Source: Hydractinia symbiolongicarpus (lineage: Eukaryota > Cnidaria > Hydrozoa > Anthoathecata > Hydractiniidae). Taken from it: 64,000 bases of DNA. Of this stretch, positions 32,999 to 43,624 are shown one piece after another. The position numbers and the translations under genes are program-made. Below the pieces are notes generated by a model. That model made no database searches and was not told the DNA's origin. It saw only the letters and a list, made by a program, of their open reading frames with translations. The stretch is from positions 16,946,001 through 17,010,000 of the forward strand of contig NC_079880.1 of assembly GCF_029227915.1 (NCBI RefSeq), in the 5' to 3' direction. Positions within the stretch are counted from its first letter, which is position 1. Each line of letters opens with the position of its first letter.

Positions 32999-35640
32999 CT
33001 ACACTTTCTTACCCAATTATCCCCCTCCATTCTTTCCAAGTGCCCCAACCAATTCAATCTTCTTATCTGGATAACATCTTTAATTCTACGGATACTTAGC
33101 CTGCTTCTTAGCTCATCTGAACTCTTTCTGTCTCTCAGACTGGCGTTACACATCCACCTAACCATTCTCATATCATTCCTTTCTAAACGGTCAAGATCTT
33201 CCTGCTTCACTGCCCATGTCTCACTACCATACAACATAACACTTCTTACACAGGCCTCATACAACCTACCTTTTAACTCAATTGACAAGACTCTGCTAGT
33301 CAACAAAGGAAGTAACTCTCTGAACTTTTTCCCAGCAGAACCTATCCTGCAAGTAACACTTCTTCCGACACCCCCTTTACTGCCCAACATATCACCTAAG
33401 TAACAGAAGTTCTCAACTATCTCTAACGAGCTACTGTTGCACATCATTGAAGCTGGAAATACTTCATTCTCTATAATCTCACCTTTGCAACGCTTGCATA
33501 CAAACTGAATGTCAGCTCTTAACCTTCCACCAATACTACTGCACTTCTTATGTACCCAATGCTTGCAAGTCTGACAAAAAATTGAGTTACTACCAACCCC
33601 TTTCCTGCAAACTCCACAAGGCCACTTTCCAACTACAAGGTCACACTTGGCTGCAATGCTACTAATCATGACTTTAGACTTTGCTGTGTTCCCCCTTAGC
33701 CCTTTCTCTTCTAGTCCTTTCTTCCACTTCTCACACTTTTCAACTAATTCTTCCATCGACTCTGCTATGAGAACCAAATCATCTGCATACAATAACTCCC
33801 ATGTACAACCTGTTCTAAACTCCATCGACAGCCCTTCTAAGACTAGAACAAACAACATAGGACTAAGTACAGAACCCTGATGTACACTAACATTTACACT
33901 AAATTAATCACTAAGTAAATTGTTAATCCTGACACGACTTCTAGCATTGCTGTACATAGACTGTATCATCGTAACTAGCCACTCATCCACACCTAATTTT
34001 CTCATAGCACACCAAATAACTTTACGTGGCACTCTATCAAAAGCTTTCTCTAAATCTACAAAGGCAAAATAGAGATTCTTTCTCTTTCCTAAATACTTTT
34101 CCTGAAGCTGTCTGACTAAAAATATTGCATCTGTAGTGCCACACCCTGGAACAAAACCAAATTCCATCTTATCTATATCAATTCTTTCTGTAAGTAACTT
34201 ATCACTCTTTCAATAACTTTCATTACTTGATCAACCAATTTCAAACCTCTATAGTTACCTCTTTCTAATGCATCACCCTTGCCCTTGAAACAATTCACTA
34301 TTACACTCGACTGCCACTCACTCGGAATAGCACCATCCTTTATAATCTGATTAGCAAGACTTGTAATAAGCTCAACTCCAATATATCCAGATGCTTTTAC
34401 CATATCTGCAACAATACCTGATACTCCTGCAGCCTTGCCAATCTTCAATTTTCTAATAGCCTCCACTACCCATTCTGTCTTGATCTGCATAGCTGGCCCT
34501 TCTACAACATCATCTTCAGACAAATTATTCTCATCCCAATCAAACTCAGTGTTAAGCAACCTCTGATAATAATTCTTCCAAGCTACCCTTTTCTCCTCCT
34601 CTGTGATAGCCAAGATACCTTCATCATTACGTATACACTTCTCACCTACAATATCTTAATTAGTCTTCTTCATTTGCTTTGCTATCTTGAACACTTCATT
34701 GCGCTGGTTTCCCTTCTTAACACATCTGGAAATCTGTTTCTCTCTGCTTCTGATTTTGCCTTATACACTGCTGTACAAGCACGACGCTTAGCTTCTAAGT
34801 AAATATTTTTACTACCACCTGACTTCCACTCTTTCCAAAGTTTCCTCTTTTCCTTTATACACTGGTCAACCTCATTATTCCACCACCAGGTCTGTCTATG
34901 TCTAGCTGGTCCTTTCGTCCACCCACAGGTATCATCAGAAGCTTCTAGAAGACAATTCTTCAGAGTAGTCCAAGTACTTTCAACATTGTCACTATCCATT
35001 GACCATTGTGGGCTAATTGCTGAACTTTTGCACTAAATTGTCTTGCTACAATCTCTTCCTTCAGCTTCCAGACTTTTCGACGTGGACTGTACTTTCCCTT
35101 GGCTTCTTTAAGACGCTTCAAGATAATATTACAAACCAGCAACCTATGCTGGGAAACACACTCTTCCCCCGATATAACTTTCACGTCCTTCACCACTTTC
35201 TTGTCTGACTTTCTAACCAGGAAGTAATCTATCTGTGTCTTACAACCACCTGACTCATATGTTATCAGCCTACTCTGTCTTTTACTGAATGATGTGTGCA
35301 AACCACCATGTCCGTTGCCATTCCAAACTCAAGCAATCTCTCTTCCTTATTTCTGCTCTCAAATCCGTAGCCTCCATGCACACCTCTATAACCTTCAGAT
35401 GACTTCCCAACATGACCATTAAAGTCGCCGCCCACCATGACAAGTTCAGTATCTCCAAACTTTGATGTGACTGCTATTAACTCATCATAAAACTTATCTT
35501 TATCTTCCTCACTGAGTCCACATTGTGTAGCATAAACTGACAGAAAAGTGACAATCCTATTACCTATCAAAAACTTTATCACTATAATACGACTATTAAC
35601 ACGCATAAAATCTATTACTTTTTCTACACCTCTTGCTTTC
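32999..35640 (-). pseudogene. RTE-like retrotransposon, minus copy, truncated at both ends
   Basis: From ~35,640 downward the minus strand encodes an AP-type endonuclease lacking its first part (FLSVYATQCGLSEEDK, VMVGGDFNGHVGKS, TQIDYFLVRK, CVSQHRLLV). A frameshift near 34,985 leads to STWTTLKNCLLEASDDTCGW. RT follows: RKLKIGKAAGVSGIVADMVK, NYRGLKLVDQVMKV, then FVDLEKAFDRVPRKVIWCAM, a TAA at 33,904-33,906, VHQGSVLSPMLFVLVLE and ELLYADDLVLIAES. A PHD-like finger (CGVCRKGVGSNSIFCQTC... HWVHKKC) sits after the RT palm. Both ends are cut, so the copy is dead. It closely matches the plus copy at 36.5-39.96 kb. Confidence 0.9.
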
Positions 35641-36555
35641 TGTAAAAATATGATGAAATCAAACCTATCTTTTTCAACCAAACGTTTGGAGAGGTACACC
35701 TAAATTTTTTGGTAAAATTTTACCATTGCAAATTCATCAATGCACCACCCCCAAATCCGCCCCTGGCCTTCATACCTATTTTAAAAATGTGTTTAATGAT
35801 CAACATTGAAGTGCACTGCAGACATTGTAAAAGATACATTCATCTTATTATTAGTTTAATTTTTGATTTTAATTTTGTTTTTATCACAAAGTTTGGTTTT
35901 AGAATGAATGTATTAATGGTTGAATACCATCCCCCCTTAATACCTGTTTTGCAAAACCTAACCTGTATTCTTTTACTTTGTATTTTATTAACTGTGCTTT
36001 AGAATGTTAAACCAGTGTTACGTAGCCGGTTACATGCGTCTGCAAGGTACAAAAAAGTGGCACTGGCTGAACCTTTGCAGAACAGGATTGTTTAGTATGT
36101 ATTCTTATTCATATAATTTTATGTTTTGCGTTGTTTTTTTCATAAGAGCAATGGCACATAATATTTTTTTGCAAATAATGTGGTTTTTAGCAAACAACAT
36201 CATGATAGAAATGTCTTTTTTAACACTTGATCAAACTTAACATACTAGCAATATCTGAAGAAACATTTGATCACATATAATAATGTTTTCTTTTCTTTTT
36301 GCTTTATTTTATTTTTTACAAATCCCTTTTTTTTTATTTGTTATTCATGGTGACTACGGTCCTGGACATTCCTGAAATATATTGGAAAAATCCACTTGTC
36401 CTGGAAATTCCTAGGAAAATCCTGGAATTTTGATCAAAAAGTGAAGATGTTCAGGAATTGTCCTGGAAAGTGATCATGTTAAGAAAAATGGTTGCAATTA
36501 TGAATATTTAAATCTTTTTACAAACATTACAAAAAGGATATTTTCTTGGGTGAAG
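35641..36555. other. Spacer between the inverted RTE copies
   Basis: AT-rich, no gene. CACCACCCCCAAATCCGCCC at ~35,732 is a repeat remnant shared with other places in the window. At ~36,360-36,480 there is an iterated TCCTGGAA/TTCCTGGA pattern, which recurs at ~40,745-40,815. Confidence 0.55.
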
Positions 36556-36744
36556 GGTCTCTTTAAGAGACAAGAGAGGAGTTGAACGTCCTCCACCATA
36601 CCTTAGTTTAAAAAGGCGATTGTGGAAGTCCCATGAAATGCCACATAGTGATGGTGTCACTTTAAAAAACACCCAGTCTGGTCTGTGAACGGTTGGTGCT
36701 AGGAAGGGCATCCAGCTGTAAAACAATGCCAAAACTCTTTATTA

Positions 36745-37788
36745 ATGGCCAAAAGAATAGTTGATCAGACAAACTGCGTAAACGGGGCCGGAACTCTAAG
36801 GAGTGAAGGTGTCGCGCACGGTAGGACAGATGTCAGGTATGAGCATCGTCAGACCGTTACCCAGCTATCACATCACAAGGTAGATAACACTAGGTTGAGG
36901 ATGGCTAGTGTAAATGTTGGTACTCTGAGAGGTAGAGCAGGTGAAGTAGTTAAAATGTTAGAACGTAGATCTGTTGATATGTGTTGTGTTCAGGAAGTCA
37001 GGTGGAGAGGAGCTTCAGTAAGATTTGTGGAAGGTAGGAGGGCAAGGTATAAGCTTTTTTGGATTGGTACTAGTGATGGATATGGAGGAGTTCGCATATT
37101 CGTTGCAGAGAAGTGGGTAAAAAAAGTAATAGATGTTATGCGTGTTATTAGTCGTATAATAGTGATAAAGTTTTTGATAGGTAATAGGATTGTCACTTTT
37201 CTGTCAGTTTATGCTCCACAATGTGGACTCAGTGAGGAAGATAAAGATAAGTTTTATGATGAGTTAATAGCAGTCACATCAAAGTTTGGAGATACTGAAC
37301 TTGTCATGGTGGGCGGCGACTTTAATGGTCATGTTGGGAAGTCATCTGAAGGTTATAGAGGTGTGCATGGAGGCTACGGATTTGAGAGCAGAAATAAGGA
37401 AGAAGAGAGATTGCTTGAGTTTGGAATTGCAACGGACATGGTGGTTTGCAACACATCATTCAGTAAAAGACAGAGTAGGCTGATAACATATGAGTCAGGT
37501 GGTTGTAAGACACAGATAGATTACTTCCTGGTTAGAAAGTCAGACAAGAAAGTGGTGAAGGACGTGAAAGTTATATCGGGGGAAGAGTGTGTTTCCCAGC
37601 ATAGGTTGCTGGTTTGTAATATTATCTTGAAGAGTCTTAAAGAAGCCAAGGGAAAGTACAGGCCACGTCGAAAAGTCTGGAAGCTGAAGGAAGAGATTGT
37701 AGCAAGACAATTTTGTGCAAAAGTTCAGCAATTAGCCCACAATGGTCAATGGATAGTGACAATGTTGAAAGTACTTGGACTACTCTGA
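36745..37788 (+). pseudogene. RTE-like endonuclease ORF (plus copy)
   Basis: The endonuclease proper starts at MASVNVGTLRGRAGEVV (ATG at 36,901); an in-frame ATG lies upstream at 36,745. Motifs are VNVGTL (Asn), CVQEVRW (Glu), VYAPQCGLSEEDKDKFY, VMVGGDFNGHVG (Asp/Asn), QIDYFLVRK and SQHRLLV (His). The frame ends at QWIVTMLKVLGLL, and the sequence continues in another frame (STWTTLKNCLL). The same break is present in the minus copy. The domain is otherwise intact. Confidence 0.9.
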
Positions 37789-38138
37789 AGAATTGTCTTC
37801 TAGAAGCTTCTGATGATACCTGTGGGTGGACGAAAGGACCAGCTAGACATAGACAGACCTGGTGGTGGAATAATGAGGTTGACCAGTGTATAAAGGAAAA
37901 GAGGAAACTTTGGAAAGAGTGGAAGTCAGGTGGTAGTAAAAATATTTACTTAGAAGCTAAGCGTCGTGCTCGTACAGCAGTGTGTGTATAAGGCAAAATC
38001 AGAAGCAGAGAGAAACAGATTTGCAGATGTGTTAAGAAGGGAAACCAGCGCAATGAAGTGTTCAAGATAGCAAAGCAAATGAAGAAGACTAATTAAGATA
38101 TTGTAGGTGAGAAGTGTATACGTAATGATGAAGGTGTT

Positions 38139-39908
38139 TTGGCTAGCACAAAGGAGGAGAAAAGGGTAGCTTGGAAGAACCATTATCAGAGGTTGCTTAA
38201 CACTGAGTTTGATTGGGACAAGGATAATATGTCTGATGATGATGTTGTAGAAGGGCCAGCTATGCAGATCAAGACAGAATGGGTAGTGGAGGCTATTAGG
38301 AAATTGAAGATTGGCAAGGCTGCAGGAGTATCAGGTATTGTTGCAGAGATGGTAAAAGCATCTGGATATATTGGAGTTAAGCTTATTACAAGTCTTGCTA
38401 ACCAGATTATAAAGGATGGTGCTATTCCGAGTGAGTGGCAGTCGAGTGTAATAGTGAATTGTTTTAAGGGCAAGGGTGATGCATTAGAAAGGGGTAACTA
38501 TAGAGGTTTGAAGTTGGTTGATCAAGTAATGAAAGTTATTGAAAGAGTGATTGATAAGTTAATTAGAGAAAGAATTGACATAGATAAGATGCAATTTGGT
38601 TTTGTTCCAGGGCGTGGCACTACAGATGCAATATTTTTACTCAGACAGCTTCAGGAAAAGTATTTAGGAAAGAGAAAGAATCTCTATTTTGCCTTTGTAG
38701 ACTTAGAGAAAGCTTTTGATAGAGTGCCACGTAAAGTTATTTGGTGGGCTATGAGAAAATTAGGTGTGGATGAGTGGCTAGTTACGATGATACAGTCTAT
38801 GTACAGCAATGCTAGAAGTCGTGTCAGGATTACTGATTCACTTAGTGATTAATTTAGTGTAAATGTTGGTGTACATCAGGGTTCTGTACTTAGTCCATTG
38901 TTATTTGTTCTAGTCTTAGAAGCCCTGTCAATGGAGTTCAGAACAGGTTGTCCATGGGAGTTATTGTATGCAGATGATTTGGTTCTTATAGCAGAGTCGA
39001 TGGAAGAATTAGTTGAAAAGTTTGATAAGTGGAAGAAAGGACTAGAAGAGAAAGGGCTAAAGGTAAACACAGCAAAATCTAGAGTCATGATTAGTAGCAT
39101 TGCAGCCAAGTGTGACCTTGTAGTTGGAAAGTGGCCTTGTGGAGTTTGCAGGAAAGGGGTTGGTAGTAACTCAATTTTTTGTCAGACTTGCAAGCATTGG
39201 GTACAAAAGAAGTGCAGTAGTATTAGTGGAAAGTTAAGAGCTGACATTCAGTTTGTATGCAAGCGTTGCAAAGGTGAGATTATAGAGAATGAAGTATTTC
39301 CAGCTTCAATGATGTACAACAGTGGCTCGTTAGAGATAGTTGAGAACTTTTGTTACTTAGGTGATATGTTGGGCAGTGAAGGGGTGTTGGAAGAAGTGTT
39401 ACTTGCAGGATAGGTTCTGTTTGTAAAAAGTTCAGAGAGTTACTTCCTTTGTTGACTAGCAGAGTCCTGTCAATTGAGGTAGAAGGTAGGTTGTATGAGG
39501 CCTGTGTAAGAAGTGTTATGTTGTACGGTAGTGAGACATGGGCAGTGAAGCAGGAAGATCTTGACCGTTGAGAAAGGAATGATATGAGAATGGTTAGGTG
39601 GATGTGTAACGCCAGTCTGAGAGACAGAAAGAGTTCAGATGAGCTAAGAAGCAGGCTAAGTCTCCGTAGAATTAAAGATGTTATCCAGATAAGAAATTGA
39701 ATTGGCTGGGGCACTTGGAAAGAATGGAGGAGGATAATTGGGTAAGAAAGTGTAGAGACTTGATAGTTCCTGGGGCAAAGCCCAGAGGCAGAGCGAGAAA
39801 GACTTGGCAGGAGGTTATAAGGACAGACTTGATACAGAGGAAGTTGAGTTTAGATCTAACACAGTCTAGATCAGATTGGAAGAGGGGCATTAATATACCC
39901 GTCCAACC
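38139..39908 (+). pseudogene. RTE-like reverse transcriptase (plus copy) with stops and shifts
   Basis: RT reads KIGKAAGVSGIVAEMVKASG, GNYRGLKLVDQVMKV, KMQFGFVPGRGTTDAIF and VDLEKAFDRVPRKVIWWAM up to a TAA at 38,850-38,852. The same frame continues VHQGSVLSPLLFVLVLE and LLYADDLVLIAESM, then the PHD-like finger CGVCRKGVGSNSIFCQTC/HWVQKKC (a His of the sister copy is Gln here). A shift near 39,410 and a private TGA at 39,569-39,571 break the C-terminal part, which ends near 39,908 with RPRGRARKTWQEV-like sequence. The TAA is shared with the minus copy; the others are not. Confidence 0.9.
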
Positions 39909-39960
39909 CATGCCAGCATGGAAAACGGACGTTAAGCTGAGAATGATGATGATGATGATG

Positions 39961-40850
39961 TTTCTTAAACCTCTTTATTTTACATCACTGAGCATCATTT
40001 TTAATTAATTTTTCATGGGCTTCCTGTAATCAATGAATGAGATGTCATAATGCTCGTTAAGATTCTAAAAGTTCTTAGAGACCAATATGTTATCTTTTAA
40101 GGAAGCTTCCAGAACTTCATTATGTTAGCTTTGCTCATTAAGAAAAAAAGAATATTTTTGTTTTTGCCATTTTCTACTTTAGTCCTAAAATGTCTCAGAA
40201 AATTAACATTAAATTTTGTTGAGATTAATTAAATCGATGTTTTTCATGTATGTACCTGAAAATGAAGGTTGCATTGTCTATCCACTTACTGCAACATTTT
40301 GTTTGCATCATATGTTTGTTCTAAATTAATCAAAATGGACAAAAATACTTATTCCCACATGGTCGTAAGTTTGTGTACAAGACCAAAACTACTTTTAGTG
40401 CAATACACTCTAGACCTAATTTACTCGATGACCATATATATTTATATATATATATGGTCATGGTATATTTTTCAATGAATTTTTTTTAAAGATATGAATT
40501 TAATGCTAATTCCACAAAATTTAATACCTGTGAAAACTAGTCCTTCAATCCAGGAGAAAATTTTTTTAGTGGGTTTTAAAGGGAAAGCACATTAGTGATA
40601 CATACTAGGTTCATGACGTGAAGAAAAATTCACATATCTAGGTGAGGTAAAGTTACAAATATTTCTAGGTTGCAGTGCATCCATTTTAAAAATTGCTTTA
40701 TCTTCAAAGGTTTTATTGGGCTTGTGATTTTTAAGATTAACAATACGTCCAGGAATTGTTCTGAAATATAAAACAATTTTGTCCTGGAAGATCCTGGAAT
40801 GTTTTGGAATTTACATTTTAGTTTTCTGTGGTCATCATGTTATTCTTTAG
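39961..40850. other. Intronic spacer before the next doublecortin exon
   Basis: AT-rich. It holds an AT dinucleotide palindrome around 40,430-40,462 (GACCATATAT...ATATGGTC) and an iterated TCCTGGAA segment at ~40,745-40,815. No coding signal. Confidence 0.5.
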
Positions 40851-40929
40851 TGTCCATCGCAATGGAGAACCAAAACATCCAGGCTTAAAACTTTTGCTGG
40901 ACAAAAGGATATTGCAAAGTATGGATACA
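40851..40929 (+). CDS. Doublecortin gene exon: start of second DC domain
   Basis: After ttattctttag, the exon reads (x)VHRNGEPKHPGLKLLLDKR, then ILQSMDT and a donor gtgagt at 40,930 (phase 0). VHRNGE is the Y/HxNGD turn and LLLDKRILQSMDT the next strand and helix of a DC domain. The acceptor at 40,851 needs two bases from upstream, as exon 1 supplies. An alternative acceptor (tttacattttag, exon from 40,822) would be phase 0 and add FSVVIMLFFS in front. I prefer 40,851 because of the phase match and the polypyrimidine context, but this is not settled. Confidence 0.8.
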
Positions 40930-41739
40930 GTGAGTCAAGCTTTATTCTTAGTTGCAATTGTAATTGTCATACATTGGATTTTTAACCGGTTTATGCCCTG
41001 CCCTGCATTTATAACAATGCTATGTGTGAATGTAAAAAATTTGTAGATGATAAAAGAATGTGCCACAAGATTTTAATTTGCATGCTTCCAAGGATTTATT
41101 ATTTTTTTCTGACTTCATTAATACTAATCCAGTGTTACAATTCTTTATTTTCATATGCAAAAGTTTCCTACTTTTTTGCGTAGAACCTTTTAAGTTATTA
41201 CAGAAATTTGAAACGGAAAAAATGAATTTTCGATTATAATTTTCAGGCAGCGAATCACTAAACAATAAACCAAATAACAGTATATTTGTGTCAAATAATT
41301 TTACTATTCCTCGTATAAAGATTATCAAGGAGCATCCAATTTATGTATTTTTAGCTGTGAATAAAATATAGTATAGTTAAATTCACATTGCTACAATTTT
41401 CTTTTGATAAGTTATATGGTTAGAAGTTAGAAGTCATTTAGCATTCAATCATTTGATTCAGTAATATATTAATGCCAGTTATGTTTCTCATACTTGTGAA
41501 TACATATAAAGAAGTAAATGTAAAAAAATGAAAGTATCTTTTCCTTTTGCTGCTTTAGTGCTCTGTAGGGAGAGGAATTTCCCATAAAAATAAATTTGCA
41601 TTCTTAGGGTAGGTGATTCAAAAGTACCTGGTAATCCTCATATTACCTTAAAAATGTAAAAAAAATGTAAATCTTGTACCAATGTAAAACAATAATTAGT
41701 ATTTTTTAGTGAAATTAATTTTTGCTCTCTGAATCTTAG

Positions 41740-41792
41740 GTTCTTCAATATATATCCAACAAAATCAAATTAAGAACAGGTGCTGTTCGTTG
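41740..41792 (+). CDS. Doublecortin gene exon: middle of second DC domain
   Basis: A 53-base exon between ctgaatcttag and gtatgt. It begins in phase 0, matching the donor at 40,930, and reads VLQYISNKIKLRTGAVR plus two bases of the next codon. IxxKIKLRTGAVR is the DC-domain block found before the R-x-L-x-T-x-x-G turn (compare DCDC2-type LRSGAVHRLYT). The phase-2 end fits the acceptor at 42,294. It is too short to be found by an ORF search; the join across three exons yields a continuous domain. Confidence 0.85.
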
Positions 41793-42293
41793 GTATGTTT
41801 TGCAAATTGTCCATTTATATGTCTCTGTGGAAGAAAATCGAATCAGCTTTATAAAAGAAGTGGCCCTTATGATATATGGAATACATGTTTTTTTTTAAAG
41901 CACAACGTTTATAAGCATATAAGGCTTAGGTTTAGTAAAAAAAAGCATATGGTAAGTATATTATGTAATATTTAAGACTACTTTCAGAAACCTCAAAGCA
42001 GCTTAATGATTGAGCACTTAAAGTTTTATTGAAAATAAATCTTGCTTACCTTTATACCCTAAAATAGTGTACCCTGTCTGGGAAAAACAAGTGTGGTGAC
42101 CAACTTCTACCTGGTTAATTTTGTTTTACATAAGCATATCGCAAGCTTAATCTAAGCCTTTTACAAATAAGGATTATGCATACACGAGTCTGATTTCAAA
42201 AAGTATGTATGCTTATAAAAAAATACGTATGCAATTGATTATTTCACTTGTGTTCCAATCGTTTTGAAGAAAGTAAACCGTTCACATTGTTAG

Positions 42294-42437
42294 CTTGGTC
42301 ACGATGGATGGTATTGAAGTCAAAGAAACGAAAAATATTAAAACTGGTACCAGATATGTTGCTGTTGGATACAATCGACCGTTAATAAAAGATGTGTATG
42401 AGAATGGTCAAAATTCATTTAATGTGACCCCAAAGAG
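42294..42437 (+). CDS. Doublecortin gene exon: end of second DC domain
   Basis: The acceptor cattgttag is followed by C, completing a Cys codon, then LVTMDGIEVKETKNIKTGTR and YVAVGYNRPLIKDVYENG. LVTMDG is the usual turn and GTRYVAVG the closing strand of the fold. After NSFNVTPK the exon ends two bases into a codon at a gtataa donor (42,438). The frame upstream of the acceptor is closed by a stop, which supports the splice site. Confidence 0.87.
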
Positions 42438-42633
42438 GTATAATATTGTTTATCCTAAAGCCAAAAAAGGAATTTCTTTCTTAACTTTTCTTGATAAATT
42501 TTTGACACTTTTATTTTTGTAAATACAAAATTTGGTTGCCTGCACACAATTGTAACAACTAACAAATTGTAACTTGCATGTGCACCATTTTTTAAAGTAT
42601 CGATTTTATGTTATTATTCTGTTATAATTACAG

Positions 42634-42664
42634 ATCGACATTGCCCAAGAATTCTTCGAAAAAC
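42634..42664 (+). CDS. Doublecortin gene microexon (31 bases)
   Basis: The acceptor ataattacag and the donor gtaagt flank 31 bases. They complete an Arg codon and read STLPKNSSKN (phase 2 in, phase 0 out). Length and phases fit exactly between the exon ending at 42,437 and the one starting at 43,625. The residues are polar and start the disordered tail after the DC domain. Confidence 0.72.
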
Positions 42665-43624
42665 GTAAGTCTATGGTATGCTTATTTATATTGTGTCATC
42701 AAGAAAGTGAGATTCATTATGAAATGTGTGGGAAAAATTCTCTGCCATACCGAAATATGAAATTCTAACTCAGAAAATTTTATAAGAATTTGGCAGGTAA
42801 TCATCAGGGAAGTCATTCTTCGTCTGTAAACTCCGATGACAGTACTTTAAGTGATCATTTGTCTTATTTATACATTATTTATACATTCATTTTACGACTC
42901 TCCAATGTGTCTAAAATATCCAATTCAGTTGAAAATGTTATAAATATACTAGACCGACTTTAAACTTTAACCCTATTAAGCCAGGGCACTTGTGACTCAG
43001 GTTAGGCCTGAAGGTATGGGTAATAAATATCCCCCTCTCCTCCTTTTGATTTTTCAGGAACGTCTGAGGGCTATAGAACATAAAAATTTGCCAGGTTTTC
43101 TTATTCCAATAAACATATCAAAAAAGTATTTCATCTTCAACTTTCAGCGTTGTGTCATTGATGATAGCTGGTACCTAAAAACTAAAAGTTACGTATGGAA
43201 ATCTTTCCAATGAATTAAAAATATTTAAAAAAATAGTTTGAAAAAATGTAAGTTCATCTAAAAAGAATAAAACCTAAATCAAAGAGGTTTTTTGGAAGAA
43301 ATGGTATATGGTCAGAAAACGTATAAAAATACTGGGGATTTCAGGAATTTCGGGAATTCAAGGTCGGCGAAATGTAACACCTGTTTTACACTAAATAATA
43401 AATTTAATATTTCTGCATTTCAATTGATTATATAATTATAAAAACTTGAAAAAAGATCGATTTAATTGACATTCTTAATTCGAATAGCTGGTTTCCTATA
43501 GGATTTAGCAAATATTTAAGTTAACCTGCTTAATACGGTTAACATACAAGTGTCCTTGTTCTATTCAAGTACACAAAAGTGATCATAAAAATGTAAGACC
43601 AGTCTGTTGTTTCATCTGTTTTAG
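42665..43624. other. Intron with possible MITE end
   Basis: TTTAACCCTATTAAGCCAGGGC at ~42,966 resembles the terminal repeat of the TTAA-flanked element at 52,482 (TTTAACCCTATTCGGTCCGG). No matching right end was seen. The ORF around 43,000-43,210 has no recognisable domain. Confidence 0.35.

Larger units (their letters stand above)
36556..39960 (+). mobile_element. RTE-like retrotransposon, plus copy with 5' leader and (GAT)n tail
   Basis: A ~300-bp leader (GGTGTCACTTTAAAAAACAC, GGTGCTAGGAAGGGCATCCA) precedes the ORF. The 3' end CCATGCCAGCATGGAAAACG GACGTTAAGCTGAGA runs into (ATG)n at ~39,940-39,960, a tail typical of this group. The body is nearly the same as the minus copy at 33.0-35.6 kb. 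Coding is broken by shared and private lesions. Confidence 0.9.
12335..40850 (+). other. Giant TE-filled intron (or intron pair) of the doublecortin gene
   Basis: Exon 1 ends in phase 2, and the next recognisable exon (40,851) also needs two bases from upstream, so a direct junction keeps the frame. Known tandem-DC proteins have a linker of tens of residues between the two domains. A linker exon of phase 2-2 may therefore be hidden here; I searched by eye and found none. The interval contains Gypsy, Tc1, CR1-in-DNA-transposon, RTE and family-alpha insertions on both strands. Confidence 0.65.

Noticed and set aside
32873-33403. 176-residue plus-strand ORF over the minus RTE copy
   Set aside because: Antisense of the RT C-terminal region plus microsatellite; its sister shadow at 39,280-39,714 shows the same.
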